A DNA stretch of 64,000 nt from Paramixta manurensis (GTDB taxonomy: Bacteria; Pseudomonadota; Gammaproteobacteria; Enterobacterales; Enterobacteriaceae). The notes under the pieces were generated by a model. The model saw nothing but the letters and a program-made list of their open reading frames with translations, was not told where the DNA came from and did not search any database. Shown one piece after another: positions 17,173-26,681 of the stretch. The position numbers and the translations under genes are program-made. Numbering within the stretch: position 1 is the stretch's first letter; each line of letters begins with the position of its first letter. The stretch spans positions 4,154,001 to 4,218,000 of the forward strand of contig NZ_CP054212.1 of the NCBI RefSeq assembly GCF_013285385.1, in the 5' to 3' direction.

Positions 17173-18399
17173 ATGTTTACGTCTTTCTTTCCCCGTCCCG
17201 GGTTATTTTTCAGCACGGCAGCTATCTGGAGCCTTATCGCAATACTGTTCTGGTTTGGCGCAGGCAGTGGGTTAATTTTCCATTTTCACAGCCTGGCGGC
17301 CTATGCCAACAAACCCTTGCCGACTAACGCCTGGCGCTTTATTCAGCCTTCCGAGTTGTGGTTTTACGCTTACTTTGCGCTGACCGTTGCGTTGTTTGCC
17401 ACCGCCTGGTTTACGTTAAGCCCGCATCCGTGGCAGCGTTGGTCGGTGTTAGGCTCAGCGTTAATTGTGTTTGTCACTTGGTTTGATGTGCATGTCGGCG
17501 TGGCGATCAATGCCTGGTACGGCCCGTTTTACGATCTCATCCAGCGCGCGCTGACCAAAGCAGGTTCGGTGAAGATCGAGGTGTTTTATCAACAAGTGTT
17601 GGCGTTTCTTGGCATTGCGGTGATCGCGGTGGTGATTGGCGTGTTGAACGCTTTTTTTATCAGCCACTGGGTTTTCCGCTGGCGTACCGCCATGAACAAC
17701 TATTACATGGCACACTGGCAGCGTTTGCGTAACGTTGAGGGCGCGGCACAGCGTGTGCAGGAAGATACCATGCGTTTTTCCAGCACGCTGGAAGATTGGG
17801 GCGTTAGCCTAATTCAAGCGATTATGACCTTAGTTGCGTTTTTACCGGTCTTAATCGCCTTGTCGAAACATGTCCAAAGCGTGCCGATCCTCGGCAATAT
17901 TCCTTATGCGTTAGTGATTGCCGCGCTGCTTTGGTCGTTATTTGGTACCGCGTTATTGGCCATGGTGGGGATAAAATTACCCGGTCTTGAGTTCCGCAAT
18001 CAGCGTGTCGAAGCGGCCTATCGTAAAGAGCTGGTGTATGGCGAAGATAACGCCCATCGCGCCGAACCGGTGACGGTGGCGGAACTGTTTCACCGCGTGC
18101 GGTTTAACTATTTTCGCCTCTATTTCCACTACCTTTATTTCAATATCACCCGCATTCTCTATTTGCAGGTCGATAATGTTTTCGGCCTGTTTGTCCTGTT
18201 TCCATCGATTATCGCCGGTACTATCACGCTGGGCCTGCTCCAGCAGATCACCAATGTATTTGATCAAGTCCGCGGCTCCTTCCAGTACCTGATTTCGTCA
18301 TGGTCAACGTTAGTGGAATTGATGTCTATCTACAAACGTCTACGCAGTTTTGAGCAAATCTTAAATACTGAACCGCAAGAGGCGTCGATCGTGGAATAA
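17173..18399 (+). CDS. sbmA: Inner-membrane peptide transporter SbmA
   Basis: A 408-residue inner-membrane protein, close to E. coli SbmA (406). Members import microcins, bleomycin-type and proline-rich peptides using the proton gradient. The sequence has several hydrophobic segments and the long conserved SbmA_BacA stretches FRWRTAMNNYYMAHWQ, EGAAQRVQEDTMRFSSTLE, KLPGLEFRNQRVEAAYRKEL and RLYFHYLYFNITRILYLQVD. The C-terminal nucleotide-binding domain of the longer YddA relatives is absent. An upstream ATG at 17146 would add nine polar residues; GGAG before 17173 and the MFTSFFP start favour the shorter form. Confidence 0.93.
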   Translation: MFTSFFPRPGLFFSTAAIWSLIAILFWFGAGSGLIFHFHSLAAYANKPLPTNAWRFIQPSELWFYAYFALTVALFATAWFTLSPHPWQRWSVLGSALIVFVTWFDVHVGVAINAWYGPFYDLIQRALTKAGSVKIEVFYQQVLAFLGIAVIAVVIGVLNAFFISHWVFRWRTAMNNYYMAHWQRLRNVEGAAQRVQEDTMRFSSTLEDWGVSLIQAIMTLVAFLPVLIALSKHVQSVPILGNIPYALVIAALLWSLFGTALLAMVGIKLPGLEFRNQRVEAAYRKELVYGEDNAHRAEPVTVAELFHRVRFNYFRLYFHYLYFNITRILYLQVDNVFGLFVLFPSIIAGTITLGLLQQITNVFDQVRGSFQYLISSWSTLVELMSIYKRLRSFEQILNTEPQEASIVE

Positions 18400-18404
18400 C
18401 GCAA

Positions 18405-18430
18405 CTTCCCCGCCAGAGCGGGCGGGGAAG
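18405..18430. terminator. Hairpin between convergent sbmA and dhaKL
   Basis: A perfect 10-bp stem, CTTCCCCGCC / GGCGGGGAAG, with a 6-nt loop, placed 6 bp after sbmA. No strong T-run follows on either strand. Confidence 0.6.
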
Positions 18431-18435
18431 AGAGC

Positions 18436-20073
18436 TTATTTCAGGTGGGCAAAAACCTGCTCAACCGCATACGCGCCGGGATCTTTCACGCCATCAAGGC
18501 TTTGCTGATTCAAATAGGACGAGCGCCCGGCTTTCGCCGCTGTCATCGCGGCGGTCGCTTCCGCGCCGTGTCGCGCGGCGTCTGCTGCTGCCGCCAATCC
18601 CTTACCTTCAGTTAACGCCGTCAGCGCCGGTTCCAGCGCGTCAATCATGGTCCGATCGCCTGGCTGCGCGCCGCCGTAATGCTTCATGCGCTCCAGGCCG
18701 TACCGCAAGGCCTGCGGTAACGCCTCACCGTCAGCCAGCTTTTGTCCGGCGGAGGTAAACAAAATCGACATCAATACACCGCTGGAGCCGCCCATCACCA
18801 CCGCCAGCCGTTCGCCCACTAAAGTCAGAAGCCGATCGAGTTGGTTCAGCGGCAGTTTTTTCGCTTGGTTTTCCGCGAGAATTTTGCGCGCGCCTGCCGC
18901 GAATGTTGAACCGGTATCGCCATCGCCCACCTTCGCATCCAGCTTATTCAACTCGCCTTCGAGGTCGATCAAGGTCTGACACACCGTATCGACCACCTGC
19001 CCGACCTGCGGATTGGCTGAAGGCTCAGCCGCTGGCGTTTGCGCAGCCTTTTCGCCTTTGCGCCGCGACAGCGGTTTAATCTCCACCAATGGTTGCCAAC
19101 CGCTCGCCTCCACCGGGGCCTGTAGCGCGCGGATAAACGTCTCATTCAGGACTAATGTGGAAAGCGAAAAGCCCTTCATATCCAGCGCGCTGACCAATGT
19201 CGCCGGGCCAATAAGGTGGCTAAGGTTTTTACCCAGCGGCGAATCCAGCGTTTCGCGCGTTAACACCGCCATCTCCAGCATCGAAAAGCCACCGAGGTTA
19301 TTCACCAGCAGCGCGGCTTTTTTACCGTTGGGTAGCTGCTGATGTAATTTTTTCGACAAGATCTCAACGATTTCGCGACTGTTTTGCGTTGGGAGCGTCG
19401 AGGCGCCCGGTTCGCCATGAATGCCCATCCCCAGTTCGCTGTGCCCGTCAGCCACCCGATCGTCACGCGTTTCGCCGGGAATATGGCAGGTAGAGAAAGC
19501 AAGGCCGATACTGGCGGTCGCCTCAATCGCCTGCTGCGCCAATTGCGCCACCTCTTCCAATGCGTTGCCCTGTTCCGCCGCATAACCGGCAATTTTATGC
19601 ACCAGCGCGGTACCGGCAATGCCGCGCGGCTGTGGGTTATCCGGCAGGGCAATATCATCCTGCACCGTGACCAGTTCTACTTTCAGACCGCGCTGTTTCG
19701 CTTTTTCCGCCGCCAGACCAAAATTGAGCCGATCGCCGGTATAGTTTTTCACAATCAGCAGGCAACCCGCTTCGCCGGTAACATTGATAATCGCTGTCAG
19801 TACCGCATCGACACTCGGCGAGGCGAAAATATCGCCGCAGACCGCCGCCGTCAGCATCCCCTTCCCGACAAACCCAACATGCGCCGGTTCATGGCCGGAA
19901 CCGCCGCCGGAAATCAGCGCCACCTTACTTTTGTCTTGATCATTACGCACCACGACCCGCACGCCTGCCTCGGCCTCCAACAGGCTCAGGTTATGGTACG
20001 GCGTACTCAATAGCGCCCCTTCTATCGCCTCATTCACCAGGTCGTGTTTTTGATTCATAAAAAACTGGCTCAT
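18436..20073 (-). CDS. Fused ATP-dependent dihydroxyacetone kinase (DhaK-DhaL)
   Basis: A 545-residue single-chain kinase phosphorylating dihydroxyacetone (and possibly glyceraldehyde or other short ketoses). The DhaK domain is at about 1-325, with GGGSGHEPAHVGFVGKGML and the substrate-binding histidine in LGMGIHGEPGAS. The DhaL ATP domain is at about 345-545, with DAKVGDGDTGSTFAAGA and MGGSSGVLMSILFTSAGQ. It is like the Citrobacter enzyme and needs no PTS partner. GAGG sits 6 nt before the ATG at 20073, whereas the upstream ATG codons lack spacing. It is last in the ABC-transporter operon, about 100 bp after the ATPase gene, implying that the imported substrate yields dihydroxyacetone. Confidence 0.93.
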   Translation of the reverse strand: MSQFFMNQKHDLVNEAIEGALLSTPYHNLSLLEAEAGVRVVVRNDQDKSKVALISGGGSGHEPAHVGFVGKGMLTAAVCGDIFASPSVDAVLTAIINVTGEAGCLLIVKNYTGDRLNFGLAAEKAKQRGLKVELVTVQDDIALPDNPQPRGIAGTALVHKIAGYAAEQGNALEEVAQLAQQAIEATASIGLAFSTCHIPGETRDDRVADGHSELGMGIHGEPGASTLPTQNSREIVEILSKKLHQQLPNGKKAALLVNNLGGFSMLEMAVLTRETLDSPLGKNLSHLIGPATLVSALDMKGFSLSTLVLNETFIRALQAPVEASGWQPLVEIKPLSRRKGEKAAQTPAAEPSANPQVGQVVDTVCQTLIDLEGELNKLDAKVGDGDTGSTFAAGARKILAENQAKKLPLNQLDRLLTLVGERLAVVMGGSSGVLMSILFTSAGQKLADGEALPQALRYGLERMKHYGGAQPGDRTMIDALEPALTALTEGKGLAAAADAARHGAEATAAMTAAKAGRSSYLNQQSLDGVKDPGAYAVEQVFAHLK

Positions 20074-20175
20074 GTTCATCCTCGTTTCGGTGTTATTTGC
20101 GCCATAACGCGGCGGAAAAATTAACTGTAGCCGAAATTGTTGGCGAACATGAGCCATCGACTAACCGGCTGCGAG

Positions 20176-21255
20176 TTAATCAACCAACCGTTCACCGCTT
20201 TGCGCGTCAAACAGATGGATCTTCTCCGCACGAACCGCCAGCGCCAGCCGGGCGCCGGGCTGGGTATCAACCCGCCCAACGGTTTGCACATGCAGCGCAT
20301 CACCCTGCCAATCCACATGCAGTAAGGTCGATTCACCGGTCACCTCAAGCACATTAACCGTGGCCTGCATCCCCTCTTCCGCCAGCAGAATATCGTGTGG
20401 ACGCAGCCCCATCGTTACCGGACGCTCGCCCTGCGCTTGCGCTGCCGTCTGCCACTTATCCGGTAATGCAAACCACTGCTGGTGGCACAGTACACCAAAC
20501 TGACCGTCGCGCGATTCGATCCGCCCCGCTAACAGGTTCATCGGCGGCGAACCGATAAACCGCGCCACAAAAGTGTTGGCGGGCCGGTCATAAATCGCTA
20601 ACGGCGCGCCTTGCTGCACAATCACGCCATCGCGCATCACCACAATTTTGTCCGCCAGCGTCATCGCTTCCACCTGATCGTGCGTGACATACACCATGGT
20701 GGTTTTAAAACGCTGGTGTAGTGACTTAATCTCCGCCCGCAGTTCCATGCGCAGTTGCGCATCAAGGTTAGAGAGCGGTTCATCGAACAGGAAAACCTGC
20801 GGATTACGCACCATCGCGCGCCCCATTGCCACGCGCTGCCGCTGGCCGCCAGAGAGCGCACGCGGATAGCGATTCAGCAGCTTATCAATGCCGAGAATGC
20901 CGGCAATGCGCGCAATTTTGCTTTGCTGCTCTTCGCGCTTCACCTTTTTGACCTGCATATGAAACGCGAGGTTTTCCGCCACCGTAAGATGGGGATACAG
21001 CGCATAGCTTTGAAACACCATCGCAATATCACGATCCGCCGGGTCGAGATTATTAATTGCCTTTTTATCCAGCAGGATTTCGCCTTCTGACAGGCTTTCT
21101 AAACCGGCCAGTAAGCGCAACAGGGTGGATTTACCACAGCCAGACGGGCCGACCAACACGGTAAAGCTGCCGTCGGGAATGGTGAGATCCAACGGTTGCA
21201 GTACCGTTTGTTTGCCATAGCGCTTGGCTACCTTAATCAGTTCTACGCTGGCCAT
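20176..21255 (-). CDS. Sugar ABC transporter ATPase (UgpC/MsmK-like)
   Basis: A 359-residue ATPase of the CUT1 carbohydrate importer family. Walker A is GPSGCGKST (37-45), the signature LSGGQRQR follows, then Walker B VFLFDEPLSNLD and the switch histidine in VYVTHDQVEA. The C-terminal TOBE domain includes GLRPHDILLAEEG. It energises the two permeases encoded just upstream. The gene starts 3 bp after the PfkB-kinase stop, within the same operon. Confidence 0.93.
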   Translation of the reverse strand: MASVELIKVAKRYGKQTVLQPLDLTIPDGSFTVLVGPSGCGKSTLLRLLAGLESLSEGEILLDKKAINNLDPADRDIAMVFQSYALYPHLTVAENLAFHMQVKKVKREEQQSKIARIAGILGIDKLLNRYPRALSGGQRQRVAMGRAMVRNPQVFLFDEPLSNLDAQLRMELRAEIKSLHQRFKTTMVYVTHDQVEAMTLADKIVVMRDGVIVQQGAPLAIYDRPANTFVARFIGSPPMNLLAGRIESRDGQFGVLCHQQWFALPDKWQTAAQAQGERPVTMGLRPHDILLAEEGMQATVNVLEVTGESTLLHVDWQGDALHVQTVGRVDTQPGARLALAVRAEKIHLFDAQSGERLVD

Positions 21256-21258
21256 GGC

Positions 21259-22206
21259 TCAGCTCTCCTGTATACGTTGTTGTAATGTTTGCCAGTCAGG
21301 ATAGCGACGCGGCGAGCTACTGATCGCGTGCGCGGCGACTTCAATCCCCCATTGCAACGCCGCATCATGCGATTCGCCGCACAGCACTGCGCTAAGGAAA
21401 CCGGCGTTAAAACTGTCGCCAGCACCGATAGTGTCGATCACCTCAATATTGCGCGCCGCCGCGTGAAGTTGGCGTTGACGCGTCCAGAAATGCGCCCCTT
21501 GCTCGCCGCACTTAACGACACAGCCGCCGCGCCCGCTTAACCGTTCCGCCAGCCACGCCGCCGAGGCATCCAGCGTGGGTTGGTCGGCGAAGCCTAGCGT
21601 TTCGACCTGGTTTAATAACAGATAATCGCAATGCGGTAGCCAGACCATCAGTTGTTGCCGCAGCGTGGCGCTCCAGCCTTGCGGCGGCCAGCCGGTATCC
21701 ACCGCCACGAGAAAACCGCGTTGTTGCAAGGTAGCTAACAGGTGCGGATAGGCGGCAAACAGCGTGGTACAAAGGAAGGTGCCGCACAACAGAACGATGT
21801 CGCCGGGCTGTGCGGCGGCGGGAAGTTGATGAAGGACATCCTCGGCGGTCAGGCGCACAATATGCCCCTGATTGCTGATGAATGAACGCTCTTTATCGGG
21901 GTGCGTAACGCCAACCGTCAGCGAGCTTTCACAAGCATAACGCGGCCAGGCTGCCGCACTATGCGGAAAGTAACCGGCCAGCCAGTCAGTAAAACCATCA
22001 CTTCCCTGATTCGCCACCGCGCGGTGCGGCACATGCATCGCCGCCAGCGCCAGCGCACAGTTCCCCGCCGAGCCGCCGGGGCGCAGTTCGCTATGCTCAA
22101 GCATGGTTTCAGTACCCGGCTGCGGCCAATGCGCGAGTGTACTCATAATCAGATCGACATTAATGTTGCCCGCCACGTACAGCGTGGCGTTAAGGATTCT
22201 GTCCAT
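21259..22206 (-). CDS. PfkB-family carbohydrate kinase
   Basis: A 315-residue ribokinase-like kinase. The N-terminal part has YVAGNINVDLIM and the first signature GGSAGNCALALAAM (44-57). The C-terminal signature DTIGAGDSFNAGFLSAVL carries the catalytic aspartate in GAGD. Substrates of close relatives include ribose, fructose, ketodeoxygluconate and nucleosides; the specificity cannot be read here. It lies between the permease and ATPase genes, spaced by 2-3 bp, so it very likely phosphorylates the imported compound or its first intermediate. Confidence 0.9.
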   Translation of the reverse strand: MDRILNATLYVAGNINVDLIMSTLAHWPQPGTETMLEHSELRPGGSAGNCALALAAMHVPHRAVANQGSDGFTDWLAGYFPHSAAAWPRYACESSLTVGVTHPDKERSFISNQGHIVRLTAEDVLHQLPAAAQPGDIVLLCGTFLCTTLFAAYPHLLATLQQRGFLVAVDTGWPPQGWSATLRQQLMVWLPHCDYLLLNQVETLGFADQPTLDASAAWLAERLSGRGGCVVKCGEQGAHFWTRQRQLHAAARNIEVIDTIGAGDSFNAGFLSAVLCGESHDAALQWGIEVAAHAISSSPRRYPDWQTLQQRIQES

Positions 22207-22208
22207 GC

Positions 22209-23048
22209 TTATCCCTTACTGCCGCCACTGGCGAGCCCGCTGACCAGCGTTTTCTGCAACCAGATGGCGATAAAGAGCGGTGGAACGGAAGCGAGAATAC
22301 CCACCGCGGCGATTAATCCGTCATCGGTGGCGCGTCCGGCGGTGAAACCGGCAATGGTCACCGGTAAGGTTTGTGCCTCGATGTTGCTGGTGAACAGCAG
22401 CGCGTAGAAAAACTCATCCCATGCCAGCAACCAGCCAAACAGCGCCGAGGCGCCCAGCATGGGTTTCGCGAGCGGTAACGTGATACGCAGCAGCACCTGC
22501 CAGAAGCGCAGCCCGTCAAGACGCGCCGCCTGTTCAATATCACGCGGCAGAGCGTCAAACTGGTTTTTCAGCATCCAGGTGAGAAACGGCAAAATCAGCG
22601 AGCAATACACCAGCACCAGGCCGAGATGGGTGTTCAACAAGCCCACCTGCTGCAAAACAAAATACAGCGGCAGCACAAACGCGACTGGCGGCACCATGTA
22701 GATAGCCAGGCTGCCGAATAGCCAGCCGTCGCGCCCCGGATAACGCGAGAAGCTGAATGCCGCCGGAATCGCTAGCAGTAACGAAATGAGCGTGGCGCCG
22801 CAGGCGACCAGTACGCTGTTCCACAAGGCATGCAAAAACAGTGCGCCGGGCTCATCCGGCTGGAGAGAAACCAAGCGCAGGTAGCGGCTGAAATCCCACT
22901 GACGCGGTAGCCACTCTAACGGCACGCGGGTTAAATCGCTGGTCGAACTGACGCTCATTAAAAATAGCCACAGCATCGGTCCGAGGATACTGGCCGCCAC
23001 CAGCAGCGCGGCGGCATACCGCAGCACAGTACGAAGGTTACGTTTCAT
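22209..23048 (-). CDS. Sugar ABC transporter permease, MalG-like
   Basis: A 279-residue inner-membrane permease with six hydrophobic segments. It carries the EAA loop EQAARLDGLRFWQVLLRITLPLAKP that contacts the ATPase. It is the second permease of a CUT1 importer. It overlaps the first permease gene by 11 bp, and the kinase gene begins 3 bp downstream. Confidence 0.92.
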   Translation of the reverse strand: MKRNLRTVLRYAAALLVAASILGPMLWLFLMSVSSTSDLTRVPLEWLPRQWDFSRYLRLVSLQPDEPGALFLHALWNSVLVACGATLISLLLAIPAAFSFSRYPGRDGWLFGSLAIYMVPPVAFVLPLYFVLQQVGLLNTHLGLVLVYCSLILPFLTWMLKNQFDALPRDIEQAARLDGLRFWQVLLRITLPLAKPMLGASALFGWLLAWDEFFYALLFTSNIEAQTLPVTIAGFTAGRATDDGLIAAVGILASVPPLFIAIWLQKTLVSGLASGGSKG

Positions 23049-23946
23049 TGGCGGTACTCCGTCGACGCTGGCGCAGCAGCATAATCATATACAGCGTGAT
23101 TAATACCCCGCACATTAGCGCCATCAAAATGGCGTAAGCGGCGCCGCTACCGGCGCGTAAATAGCTGAATGACTCTTGATAGACAAAAAAGCTCAGCGTT
23201 TTCGTGCTATCCACCGGGCCGCCGCGCGTCATCACATAAATGATGTCGAAAATTTTAAACGCATCGATGGTGCGTAGCACTAACGCCACGCTGAGCGGTG
23301 CGACAATCGCCGGAAAAGTGATGGCGCGGAAACGTCGCCAGGCCGAGGCGCCATCCAGCCGCGCAGCTTCAAACAGATCGTCCGGAATCGACTGTAACGC
23401 CGCCAGCACCAACAGGGTCACTAACGGATAGTTTTTCCAAATATCCGCCAACATGACGGCATTAAGCGCGGAGTCGGGCGAGCCGAGCCAGCTTCGATAA
23501 CCGTCAATAATCCCTAATTGCGTCAACAGGGCGTTAACGCTGCCGTAATCCGGATTGAAGTTAAGCCGCCACATCATGGCGTTCACGATGGTCGGCAGCG
23601 CCCACGGCAAAATCACCAACACCCGCAGGATATTGCGGCCATAGAAACGTTGATTAAGCAGCAGAGCCACCAGTACACCAATCACCCCTTCTATCGCGAC
23701 CGAGACCACGGTAAACCACAAGGTGCGCAGAATAGAGGCCTGAAAATCAGGATCGGTTAGCGCATAGAGATAGTTTTCCAGCCCAACGTAACCCGGCGCG
23801 CCGCCGCTACCAATTAGCGCGGCATCGGTGAAACTTAGCCAGATAGTGCGGCCCAACGGCCAGGCGGTCAGCAGAAACATCACCACCAGCATGGGTGCTA
23901 ATAGCACCCATGCCTGTCGATGCTCGCGTTGTTGCAAACTCAGCAT
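23038..23946 (-). CDS. Sugar ABC transporter permease, MalF/UgpA-like
   Basis: A 302-residue permease with six hydrophobic segments and an EAA loop (FEAARLDGASAWRRFRAITFPAI). It pairs with the MalG-like subunit. It starts 9 bp downstream of the binding-protein stop and overlaps the second permease gene by 11 bp. The overlaps show a tightly coupled operon. Confidence 0.92.
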   Translation of the reverse strand: MLSLQQREHRQAWVLLAPMLVVMFLLTAWPLGRTIWLSFTDAALIGSGGAPGYVGLENYLYALTDPDFQASILRTLWFTVVSVAIEGVIGVLVALLLNQRFYGRNILRVLVILPWALPTIVNAMMWRLNFNPDYGSVNALLTQLGIIDGYRSWLGSPDSALNAVMLADIWKNYPLVTLLVLAALQSIPDDLFEAARLDGASAWRRFRAITFPAIVAPLSVALVLRTIDAFKIFDIIYVMTRGGPVDSTKTLSFFVYQESFSYLRAGSGAAYAILMALMCGVLITLYMIMLLRQRRRSTANET

Positions 23947-23955
23947 CGCTATTCC

Positions 23956-25203
23956 TTAACGCAGGCGCGCCGCGCTCTTATCCGCCGCCTGTAAACCGGC
24001 TTCCGGCGTCTCCTGCCCCTGCAGAATCTGCTGAAGCTGTTGCTGCAACGTATTCGACAAGCGCGAATAGTCAGCGGTTTCCGGCCGGGAGAGCATCACA
24101 TCCAACGATTTTTTCGCCGCAGCCAGTAAGGATTCCTGCCCTTTCGACACCGCCGGATCGTCATAAGAGGATTTCCAGATCGGCAAGCTCAGTTTGGCGT
24201 ACTTATTCTGTACCGGCTGCGAGGTCATATAACTGATATATTGCCAGGACTGTTCAGCGTGCTGGCTAGTTTTGGCGATACCCAACCCCATTGAACCATT
24301 GACCGCGCCCACTTTGCCCGGCGCGTCGCCCGGTGCCGGAACGATACCGACATCGCCTGCCACTTTGCTCTGTTTCGGATCGTTAGCCATGTTGTACATA
24401 TAGGTCCAGTTCAGGGCAAAGGCCGCGTCGCCATTAGAGAACGCTTTGCGCACATCCTCCTCAAGATATTCGCGGGAAGCCGGATTAGTGAGCCCTTTGT
24501 CCAACGAGGTCTTCATCAGCGTGACCGCATTCAGCGAAGCGGGGTTAGTGAAGTTGAGCTTACCGTTTTGGTAGAACTGCCCGCCATTACCGGAAACTAG
24601 CGTGGTGTAATCGCAAATCAACGCCTCTGATTGCGACCAGCTCCACACCAGTGGATACTTCACAATATTTTTGGCCTTAATTTGCTGGGCATCATCCAAT
24701 ACCTGTTGCCAGGTTTGCGGCGGCTGGCTGATACCGGCTTTTTGCAGCATGGCTTTGTTGTAGTAGAGATACTTGGTGTCGAGGATCCACGGCATGCCCA
24801 GCGTTTTACCCTGGTAAACCACCGTCTTTAGCGCGCCGGGGAAAATTTTAGCGCGTTCCTCTTTGGCAATGCGGCTTGAGACATCTTGTAGCAGATCGAA
24901 CTTAGTAAACTCGGCCGGCCAGATAGCATCAAACAGCACCACGTCATAGCCATTACTGCCCGCGCCGCGCGCCGCAACAATCTTGTCGTGCAGCGCCTCA
25001 TACGGTACAAACTCCAGGTTAACGCTAATATCAGGATGCTGTTTTTCGAAGTCGCTGGTCATGGCGCGGATATCATTTTCGCTATAGGCCGCCTGGGTCA
25101 TAAACAGCGCATTGATCTGTGTCTTAGCGGCCGAAGCCGAGCCAGCGGCGGCTATCAGGGCGATAAGGCCGACGCTAAGGCGTAGGGTGAATCGACTTTT
25201 CAT
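23956..25203 (-). CDS. Periplasmic sugar-binding protein of the CUT1 importer
   Basis: A 415-residue family 1 solute-binding protein. A signal peptide covers about residues 1-25 (RLSVGLIALIAAAGSASA). The mature part has FEKQHPDISVNLEFVPYEALHDKIVAA and the family-1 stretch EAFSNGDAAFALNWTYMYN-like (here EEDVRKAFSNGDAAFALNWT). Ligand specificity is not evident. It is the first gene of the six-gene operon. A 25-bp palindrome lies 40 bp upstream. Confidence 0.92.
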   Translation of the reverse strand: MKSRFTLRLSVGLIALIAAAGSASAAKTQINALFMTQAAYSENDIRAMTSDFEKQHPDISVNLEFVPYEALHDKIVAARGAGSNGYDVVLFDAIWPAEFTKFDLLQDVSSRIAKEERAKIFPGALKTVVYQGKTLGMPWILDTKYLYYNKAMLQKAGISQPPQTWQQVLDDAQQIKAKNIVKYPLVWSWSQSEALICDYTTLVSGNGGQFYQNGKLNFTNPASLNAVTLMKTSLDKGLTNPASREYLEEDVRKAFSNGDAAFALNWTYMYNMANDPKQSKVAGDVGIVPAPGDAPGKVGAVNGSMGLGIAKTSQHAEQSWQYISYMTSQPVQNKYAKLSLPIWKSSYDDPAVSKGQESLLAAAKKSLDVMLSRPETADYSRLSNTLQQQLQQILQGQETPEAGLQAADKSAARLR

Positions 25204-25242
25204 TGTTTCTCTCCAGTAACGCTGCGATGATTTTTGCGATTT

Positions 25243-25267
25243 ATTAAATCAATTTGATTGATTTAAT
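25243..25267. promoter_or_regulatory. Palindromic operator between the sugar operon and the ROK regulator
   Basis: Perfect 10-bp arms, ATTAAATCAA and TTGATTTAAT, flank a 5-bp centre. It is in the divergent intergenic space, 40 bp from the binding-protein start. AT-rich palindromes are usual for ROK repressors such as NagC and Mlc, so it is the likely binding site of the adjacent regulator. Confidence 0.7.
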
Positions 25268-25498
25268 GGAGGTCAAACTAAGGCCTAACTAAAATCCGGA
25301 CACGGCCGGTGCAGGAAGTAAAGCAAGCCGCGTGCCAGAGAAACGTCAATCAGATAGCGACCGACGATTTTCACTCTGACCGATGGGGGAAATTTGCACA
25401 ACGCCAGAAGACAGAATTGGGCGGGGGATCAAAGAATTCGTTTGATCGACCGTAAGCGCGATCACATACTGAGTCGTCCGTCGTCAGGGAATTCAACA

Positions 25499-26671
25499 AT
25501 GAGAACCTCGGGAACTAACCTGGAACACGCGCGCGCCCATAACCGTCGGGTGATCATTGAGGCCATTCGCCTACACGGCGAGTTAACACGCGCCGAGCTG
25601 GCGCGCCTGACGGCGTTGACGCCGCAAACCGTCTCCAACATTGTGGCGGAATTACAACAGGCCGATATTCTCTCCTCACATTTGCCACGCAAGGCGAGCG
25701 GGCGCGGGCAACCGGCCATCCCGATTACGCTCAATCCCGCCAGCGCCTGGTCGATCGGGATCCATCTCGATCACCAGACGTTGTTAATTGTGTTGGTCGA
25801 TCTCACCGGCGAGATTCATTTTCGGCGCCTGATGATGGTGCAAAAGCCCCAGCCGGGTGCAACCCTGAAACTGATCGTCGCGGTGGTCGATGAGATCAAA
25901 CAACAACTCGGCGCCCAGTGGCGCAAAGTGCTGGGGATTGGCGTGGTCATGCCCGGCCCGTTTGGCGTTGAGGGTATTTCATCAGAAGGCCCGACCACGC
26001 TGCATGGCTGGGAACACATTGATGTAGAAGCGCATCTGACGCAGGCCACCGGGTTGCCGGTTACGCTGGAAAACGATGCGACCGTGGCGGCGATTGGCGA
26101 ACGTTTTCACGGCATCGCCCGCCAGCTTAACTCGTTTATTTATCTCTATATCGGCACCGGTCTCGGGGCGGGTATTTTTACCGACGGCCATATTTATACC
26201 GGGCATGCGCACAATGCCGGTGAAGTCGGCCATGTGGTGGTACAGCCTAACGGGCGCCCTTGCTATTGCGGTAATCATGGTTGCCTGGAACGCTATGTTT
26301 CGCTGCAAGCCGCCTATGAACACTGCGGTTTAGATCCGATGACGGCACTGCCGGACGATCTATTGCGGATTGATCCGCTGCTGTTCGACAGTTGGATCGA
26401 GACGATGCTACCGCCGCTACGCCAGGCGATTAATATGCTGGAGTGCATTTTTGACGCCGAAATGGTGGTGATTGGCGGCATGATTCCGCAGCCGCTGCTG
26501 GAAAAAATCCTCCGCCGTTTAGCGCCGCTGCACCAGTCGGTACGTGGGCGCTATCTTGATGATATGCGAGTAAAAATTGGCATGACCGGCAGCGATACCG
26601 CGGCGCTGGGTGCCGCCGCGCTGCCGATTTTCGACGAGTTTAATCCCCAATACCAAGTGCTGCTGAAGTAG
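25499..26671 (+). CDS. ROK-family transcriptional regulator
   Basis: A 390-residue NagC/Mlc/XylR-type regulator. The winged helix-turn-helix is at about residues 10-65 (NRRVIIEAIRLHGELTRAELARLTALTPQTVSNIVAEL). The ROK sugar-binding domain has LENDATVAAIGE, GTGLGAGIF, the GHVVV motif and the zinc site CYCGNHGCLERY. The open frame extends 35 residues upstream, but AGGGA precedes the ATG at 25499 and the product then starts like its relatives. It is divergent from the sugar operon across the 25-bp palindrome, so it probably represses it until a sugar or sugar phosphate binds. Confidence 0.9.
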   Translation: MRTSGTNLEHARAHNRRVIIEAIRLHGELTRAELARLTALTPQTVSNIVAELQQADILSSHLPRKASGRGQPAIPITLNPASAWSIGIHLDHQTLLIVLVDLTGEIHFRRLMMVQKPQPGATLKLIVAVVDEIKQQLGAQWRKVLGIGVVMPGPFGVEGISSEGPTTLHGWEHIDVEAHLTQATGLPVTLENDATVAAIGERFHGIARQLNSFIYLYIGTGLGAGIFTDGHIYTGHAHNAGEVGHVVVQPNGRPCYCGNHGCLERYVSLQAAYEHCGLDPMTALPDDLLRIDPLLFDSWIETMLPPLRQAINMLECIFDAEMVVIGGMIPQPLLEKILRRLAPLHQSVRGRYLDDMRVKIGMTGSDTAALGAAALPIFDEFNPQYQVLLK

Positions 26672-26681
26672 CGCCGGGCGA

